From positions 1 to 12,025 of the forward strand of contig SLOW01000228.1 of NCBI GenBank assembly GCA_007132315.1: a stretch of 12,025 bases of DNA, given 5' to 3'. This document shows positions 8,273-12,025 of this stretch, piece after piece (the stretch's first letter is position 1; each line of letters opens with the position of its first letter). Source of the stretch: Opitutales bacterium (lineage in GTDB: Bacteria; Verrucomicrobiota; Verrucomicrobiia; Opitutales; T3Sed10-336). Both the position numbers and the translations under genes were made by a program. A model generated the notes under the pieces. The model did no database searches, was not told the DNA's origin, and was given only the letters and a program-made list of their open reading frames with translations.

Positions 8273-11200
8273 TAAAACAGCCACAGGGACACTCGGCGAA
8301 GGCATCCGGCGAAGCGCGGATGTCCCGGATCGTTGCGCCGCGGCATAAAGGCCGCCCGGCGACGCTCCTTCCTGGTTTCTCCGCATTCGGCGCCTTCGCC
8401 GCGTTCCTGCTCACGGTCAACCTGTATTCCAATTCCAATTACCACGCTTTGGTCTTACCCGACCCCGCGGGGGACCAGGTCCTCGTCGTCCACGATGAAA
8501 TGAGTGGCCTGATCACCGTCGCCCGGAACACGGATTCGTCCGCCCCCGAATACATTTACGTGCCGATCCGGCGGTTTGGATTCACCGACGGCTCACTGAT
8601 CCGCGCGGGCGATTTCAGCGGAGACGGCTTCCACGATCTCGTCCTGCCCGCCTACGCCGCCAATCGGGTGCTGCTTCTCCGGGGAGCCGACCTGCGGAGC
8701 TCCGGTGTTCCAGTGAGCTCGTTCTCCGCGGGGCCCGGCCCGGCGTTCGCCGCTCCCGCCTGGTATGCGCGAAACGGTACGCAACGTGTCTTTGTGGCGA
8801 CCACGGCAGGCGCCAACGTCCGGGTGGGCAGGTGGGATCCGGTCTCAGGGAACCCGATTGTCGCGGCAACCGATTATCCCGACGGCTTCGGCCGGGCGGG
8901 TATTCTGGGATTCGATACGGCCGCCAGCACCCGGGGCGCGGACGATCCGCTTCTGGGCATCCTGCACCGGGATCCGGACGCGGCCGAATTCCCGGTCCTG
9001 AAAATCGTCCAACGCGCGCCGTCGCCCGAGTACGGGTTCGACAATGCTATCCAGTCATGGGAAACGATCGCCGCGCACACACACCTGATCAGCGGACATC
9101 CGGCCGGGGAGAATCAACCCGCCTGGTTCCTGGCCTACGGCTCGGGCTCGCCGGTGCTGGAACTCTTCTCCACCAATCCCGGCGAAAGACTCGCGGTTGA
9201 TCTCGGCCATCCCGTGGCGCGGGTCAATTTCATTCCCGACGTGGACGACGAAGTGCTGGTGCTTTTCCAGAATGGCACGCTGGTGCAGTACGAGTTTTCG
9301 CCGGAAACCGCGCTTGCCCCGGCACAATTCTTCGACGCCCCGTCCGGATTGGTATTCGCCGGCGCCGCGGGCGGCGACGGTACGTTGTTCGCACTGCTGG
9401 CGGATGCCTCAGGACAGCTCGCGCAGTACCAAACATACGAGAAAGGGGCCGAAGGTTACCAATTGATCGACTTGAAAGCGTGGCCCGAACCACCCGCACC
9501 GGACGGCGCCGTAACCGTTGTTCTCTACACCGCGGATCCGTTCGCGTCACCGCCCCCGTTCGCCTTCGAAACCTTTGTTGCGGGAGACTGGACCACGGAA
9601 GCGCAGTTCGACGAGGGAACGGTTTCGGTTCTGGCCGAAACCTTCGGGGACGCCGCGCAGGGCCTGGGAAACCCCGGCGTCCAACTCCTCCAGCCCGCGT
9701 TCGACCCCGGTCCCGGCGGAGCGGCGCGCGGCAATCAATGGGAACCCTCGTCCAGCCTGTTTCACCTGGCCGTGGCAGCCGCGGCGGACGGACCGGCCGC
9801 CGTGCAAATCCAGCCCAACCCCGGCGCCTACCCGAACACGATCGGCGCGAGCTTTCAAGCCGGCGAGGACGTGACCGTGATTTACCGCCTCAATCAGGGC
9901 CCTTGGCAGAGCGGAACCGGACCGTTCCTGATCACGGGAAACACCACGGTGGACTATTACGGCGAACACAGCGGCGGCGCGCTCAGTTCGATTCAAACCG
10001 CTCACTACCTGATACAACAATCGCTTGCGGCGGACAGCGACGGCGACGGCGTCCCGGACTTCATCGAAGTCATGGCCGGCTTGAATCCGTTCGCCCAGGA
10101 ATCGCTGGGCGACGGCATCAGCGATTTCGACCGAATCCTGTACGGCGCCCCCGGCGAACCTCCCGGGCCGCCCGAACAAGCGGCTTTGCCGTTCGATCGT
10201 TTCCGGGTCGAAGTGGTCTGGGACAACCCCGATTCGGCGGCGCGCCCGGCAGTAGGACAGAAACTCTTGATCGCCAATCCGCTCAACCATTCGCTGGGCA
10301 GCGCACAGGCGACACCGAATCCGGGCACACCGAAGTACGGGGACATCACCCTGAAACACGGCGTAACCGACAGCGACGCGTTCGCCAAATTCTGGTTCCC
10401 GGCCAACTACGCATTGGCGGAACCCGACCCCGGAGAACCGGCGGGGCCGGCTCTGGTCGCTTTCGGCGGGATTCCACCGGCACCACGTCCGTTAATCCCG
10501 GTGGACCCCGGTGCCGGCGATCCGCTGGAAGCGTGGCGACAGGACGCGCTGGCCGCGGTCGAGGCACACGAAAAAACGATTCTCGAATTCACCGTGGGAC
10601 CGTCGAGTACGATTGCTGCCCTCATCTTCGAATACTGGTACGGCACTCGGCTGGTGGAGCTGGGGCGGCTGGAGGCGGTGACCGACCGTCCCCGCCTGGC
10701 CGATACACCCCGTTCGCCGCGGGCGGGACGGATCGAACGCGGGGACTTTGAAGCGATCCGCTCCCCACAGGGCGAACAACCGCTCGCCCACGAATTGGCG
10801 CACGTGGTGCGACAGGTAAATGAAGCCGTGGTTCACGGACCGGAATTCGGTCCCCTCCGGGAAACCGCGGAATCGTTTTACAGCCAGGCGATCGACGGCA
10901 TGCGAGCGGAGACACCGCTCGCCCCACCCCTCAACGCCCTGCGCCGCGTCGTCTCCGGCGGCGAAGCGGACGGGTATGTCCTGCCCCACGACGTCGCGAG
11001 CCTGACCGCATTGCGCGATCAGGCGCTGGACGGAATCCTGCCGCGCGACTTGATCGTGGCCCACGGCGTTCTGCTGTGGAACGGAGAGAACCTCGTTCTC
11101 GATTCCGGCGGAGAAATCCTCCTGCTCGCGGACCGCGACGGACGGCCCTACCGACTGGCCGGAACCGGACTGGTGGCCGGCGGCAGTACCGCCACGGTGA

Positions 11201-11694
11201 CCGGAGAAATTCTGCCATCGAACGAGATTCCGGTCGAATCGCTCAAACTCGCCGTGGAGCACATCGAATTGCATTCGATTCCCGCGGCTCCGATCGTGGA
11301 CAGCAACCAGAACGGCCTTCCGGACGACTGGGAGTGGGCTTTCCTCGGAAGCCTCGATCAAGACATCTGGGCGGACCTCAACGGTGACGGTTTTGTTCTG
11401 GGAGAAGCCTATCTGGCGGGGATCGACCCACTCGATCCGTTCGCCAGTCCGCCCGGCGCGCCGGCGATCCCGCGCAATCTGCGGGTGACTCCGAACGGTC
11501 CGGGCGGACCGCGGGTGGAGTGGGACGGTTCCTTCGCCGCCGAATATGAGCTCTGGAATTCCCAGGACCTGATCCAATGGACACCGCACCCGGGCGCCGT
11601 GCAACGCGGCGGTGACCGCGAACACGCGGTGGACGTGGATTTGGAAGGCGCAAGCGGCTTCTTTCGCCTCCATATACGTTTGCCTTTGCCCTAG
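8269..11694 (+). CDS. Secreted or membrane-anchored propeller/calcium-loop protein with PVC-style C-terminal tail (up to 1141 aa)
   Basis: I chose the ATG at 8269 because it makes an ATGA overlap with gene 2. The ATG at 8320 is equally plausible. The open frame upstream to 8143 lies inside gene 2 and shows no signal. Basic residues (R25, H26, K27, R29) precede a hydrophobic stretch (about 33-53) without an obvious A-x-A site, so it may be a signal peptide or an uncleaved anchor. Residues about 55-400 show repeated beta-strand motifs of an FG-GAP/VCBS-like propeller, with a calcium loop D-F-S-G-D-G-F-H-D (8611-8637). Residues about 511-583 resemble the chitobiase C-terminal/Ig-like module (I-Y-R-L-N-x-G-P-W ... 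T-T-V-D-Y-Y). D-S-D-G-D-G-V-P-D (10033-10059) is a thrombospondin-3-type loop. A helical region follows with H-E-L-A-H (10789-10803). The C-terminus has two more loops (11299-11334; 11374 on) and a beta tail ending Q-D-L-I-Q-W-T ... G-F-F-R-L. I saw no cysteine anywhere, in contrast to genes 1 and 2. The enzymatic role is unproven. Confidence 0.85.
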   Translation: MIKQPQGHSAKASGEARMSRIVAPRHKGRPATLLPGFSAFGAFAAFLLTVNLYSNSNYHALVLPDPAGDQVLVVHDEMSGLITVARNTDSSAPEYIYVPIRRFGFTDGSLIRAGDFSGDGFHDLVLPAYAANRVLLLRGADLRSSGVPVSSFSAGPGPAFAAPAWYARNGTQRVFVATTAGANVRVGRWDPVSGNPIVAATDYPDGFGRAGILGFDTAASTRGADDPLLGILHRDPDAAEFPVLKIVQRAPSPEYGFDNAIQSWETIAAHTHLISGHPAGENQPAWFLAYGSGSPVLELFSTNPGERLAVDLGHPVARVNFIPDVDDEVLVLFQNGTLVQYEFSPETALAPAQFFDAPSGLVFAGAAGGDGTLFALLADASGQLAQYQTYEKGAEGYQLIDLKAWPEPPAPDGAVTVVLYTADPFASPPPFAFETFVAGDWTTEAQFDEGTVSVLAETFGDAAQGLGNPGVQLLQPAFDPGPGGAARGNQWEPSSSLFHLAVAAAADGPAAVQIQPNPGAYPNTIGASFQAGEDVTVIYRLNQGPWQSGTGPFLITGNTTVDYYGEHSGGALSSIQTAHYLIQQSLAADSDGDGVPDFIEVMAGLNPFAQESLGDGISDFDRILYGAPGEPPGPPEQAALPFDRFRVEVVWDNPDSAARPAVGQKLLIANPLNHSLGSAQATPNPGTPKYGDITLKHGVTDSDAFAKFWFPANYALAEPDPGEPAGPALVAFGGIPPAPRPLIPVDPGAGDPLEAWRQDALAAVEAHEKTILEFTVGPSSTIAALIFEYWYGTRLVELGRLEAVTDRPRLADTPRSPRAGRIERGDFEAIRSPQGEQPLAHELAHVVRQVNEAVVHGPEFGPLRETAESFYSQAIDGMRAETPLAPPLNALRRVVSGGEADGYVLPHDVASLTALRDQALDGILPRDLIVAHGVLLWNGENLVLDSGGEILLLADRDGRPYRLAGTGLVAGGSTATVTGEILPSNEIPVESLKLAVEHIELHSIPAAPIVDSNQNGLPDDWEWAFLGSLDQDIWADLNGDGFVLGEAYLAGIDPLDPFASPPGAPAIPRNLRVTPNGPGGPRVEWDGSFAAEYELWNSQDLIQWTPHPGAVQRGGDREHAVDVDLEGASGFFRLHIRLPLP

Positions 11695-11724
11695 CCTCGA
11701 GATTGGTTTTACAAGAAACTTGAT

Positions 11725-11823
11725 CTAGTGTCCTGCGATGGAAATTCGATGCAATAAGTATCCTTCTCATAGGCGGAGGTGAAGCCGGAAATGATCATAC
11801 GAATTTCTCTCGCAGGACACTAG
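11725..11823. mobile_element. MITE-like element with 24-bp terminal inverted repeats
   Basis: CTAGTGTCCTGCGA (11725-11738) is exactly inverted as TCGCAGGACACTAG (11810-11823). After a 2-base mismatch (11739-11740 against 11808-11809) the match resumes for 8 bp, GAAATTCG (11741-11748) against CGAATTTC (11800-11807). That gives 22 of 24 paired. Both ends carry CTAG, so either TA or CTAG may be the duplicated target, as in IS630-type or IS5-type insertions. The roughly 50-base interior has no reading frame, so this would be a non-autonomous derivative moved by a transposase encoded elsewhere. The same arms could also fold into a long hairpin in the transcript. Confidence 0.65.
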
Positions 11824-11883
11824 TTGCTTCGTTGCATGCCATTAACCGAGCGCCTTCCCCCAAGCCGGCGGAGCCGGTACCAA

Positions 11884-11965
11884 ATCGTAGCGCGCCGCTT
11901 CAGCCAGCGCAGTTCCGTGAGCCCGAAGAGGCGGACGGGCGCTGGCTGAAGCGGCGCGCTACGAT
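11884..11965. repeat. Perfect 27-bp inverted repeat (REP-like palindrome)
   Basis: The arm 11884-11910, beginning ATCGTAGCGCGCCGC, is perfectly inverted at 11939-11965 around a 28-base loop (11911-11938). The stem is GC-rich, in contrast to the AT-rich bases just after it (11971-11988). It starts about 190 bases after the gene 3 stop and has no immediate T-run, so it is not a classic intrinsic terminator. Its size and intergenic position fit the repetitive extragenic palindromes common in large environmental genomes. It could also stabilise or end the operon transcript. Confidence 0.7.
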
Positions 11966-11986
11966 GGGAGCACCTTTTGAAATATT

Positions 11987-12003
11987 TTGCGCGTTTCGCG
12001 CAA
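11987..12003. repeat. Small 7-bp hairpin near the window end
   Basis: TTGCGCG (11987-11993) and CGCGCAA (11997-12003) pair perfectly around TTT. The hairpin is preceded by an AT-rich run and followed by GATTTC, too short a T-tract for a confident terminator. It lies 21 bases after the larger palindrome and may belong to the same repeat unit or regulate an unseen downstream gene. The rest of 11695-12025 shows no gene I can support. Confidence 0.4.
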
Positions 12004-12025
12004 GATTTCAGAAATAAGGGACTAA

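Noticed and set aside
10492..11673. Minus-strand open frame of 393 codons opposite gene 3
   Set aside because: The plus frame carries clear calcium loops and the C-terminal tail. The antisense frame shows only compositional bias.
11832..12017. Small open frame of 61 codons after the operon
   Set aside because: It runs through both arms of the 27-bp palindrome, so its sequence is explained by the repeat. There is no start context.

Overview
The window is GC-rich bacterial DNA, very roughly 60-65 % G+C by eye. It carries one plus-strand operon of three unusually large secreted or surface proteins, followed by about 330 bases of non-coding, repeat-bearing DNA. The style of the proteins is what I associate with the PVC and related groups (Verrucomicrobiota, Kiritimatiellota, Planctomycetota, Hydrogenedentota). 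They have FG-GAP/propeller-like N-termini, thrombospondin-3-like D-x-D-x-D-G calcium loops and fibronectin-III-like segments. The third ends in a 'D-x-N-x-N-G-L-P-D-D-W-E ... L-A-G-x-D-P-x-D-P ... Q-D-L-I-Q-W-T ... G-F-F-R-L' tail. The phylum is an inference from style, not from a marker gene.

Layout: 1-334 is an AT-richer leader with a weak promoter candidate and a perfect 7-bp hairpin. Gene 1 (335-5132, about 1600 aa) has a signal peptide, a long beta-rich N-terminal part, a helical and partly coiled-coil middle, and a glycine-rich beta C-terminus ending in a C-P-L-C motif. As given, the sequence has a +1 frameshift at a run of four C (4787-4790): reading is in frame 2 before it and frame 3 after it. 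Gene 2 (5129-8272, 1047 aa) is a cysteine-rich secreted protein with FN3-like segments. Gene 3 (8269-11694, up to 1141 aa) has no cysteine and combines a propeller-like region, a chitobiase-C-terminal/Ig-like segment, calcium loops, a helical region with an H-E-L-A-H motif, and the tail described above.

Both gene junctions are ATGA overlaps (stop of one gene inside the start of the next), so the three proteins are probably made by coupled translation. All three have N-terminal export signals and none has a recognised catalytic domain. I infer that they form one extracellular or cell-surface assembly. I cannot assign a function, and this three-gene module is the best candidate here for an undescribed system.

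The downstream DNA (11695-12025) holds a roughly 99-bp element bounded by 24-bp near-perfect inverted repeats and CTAG (MITE-like), a perfect 27-bp inverted repeat with a 28-base loop (REP-like), and a small 7-bp hairpin. No RNA gene, CRISPR array, transposase gene or complete strong terminator was seen.
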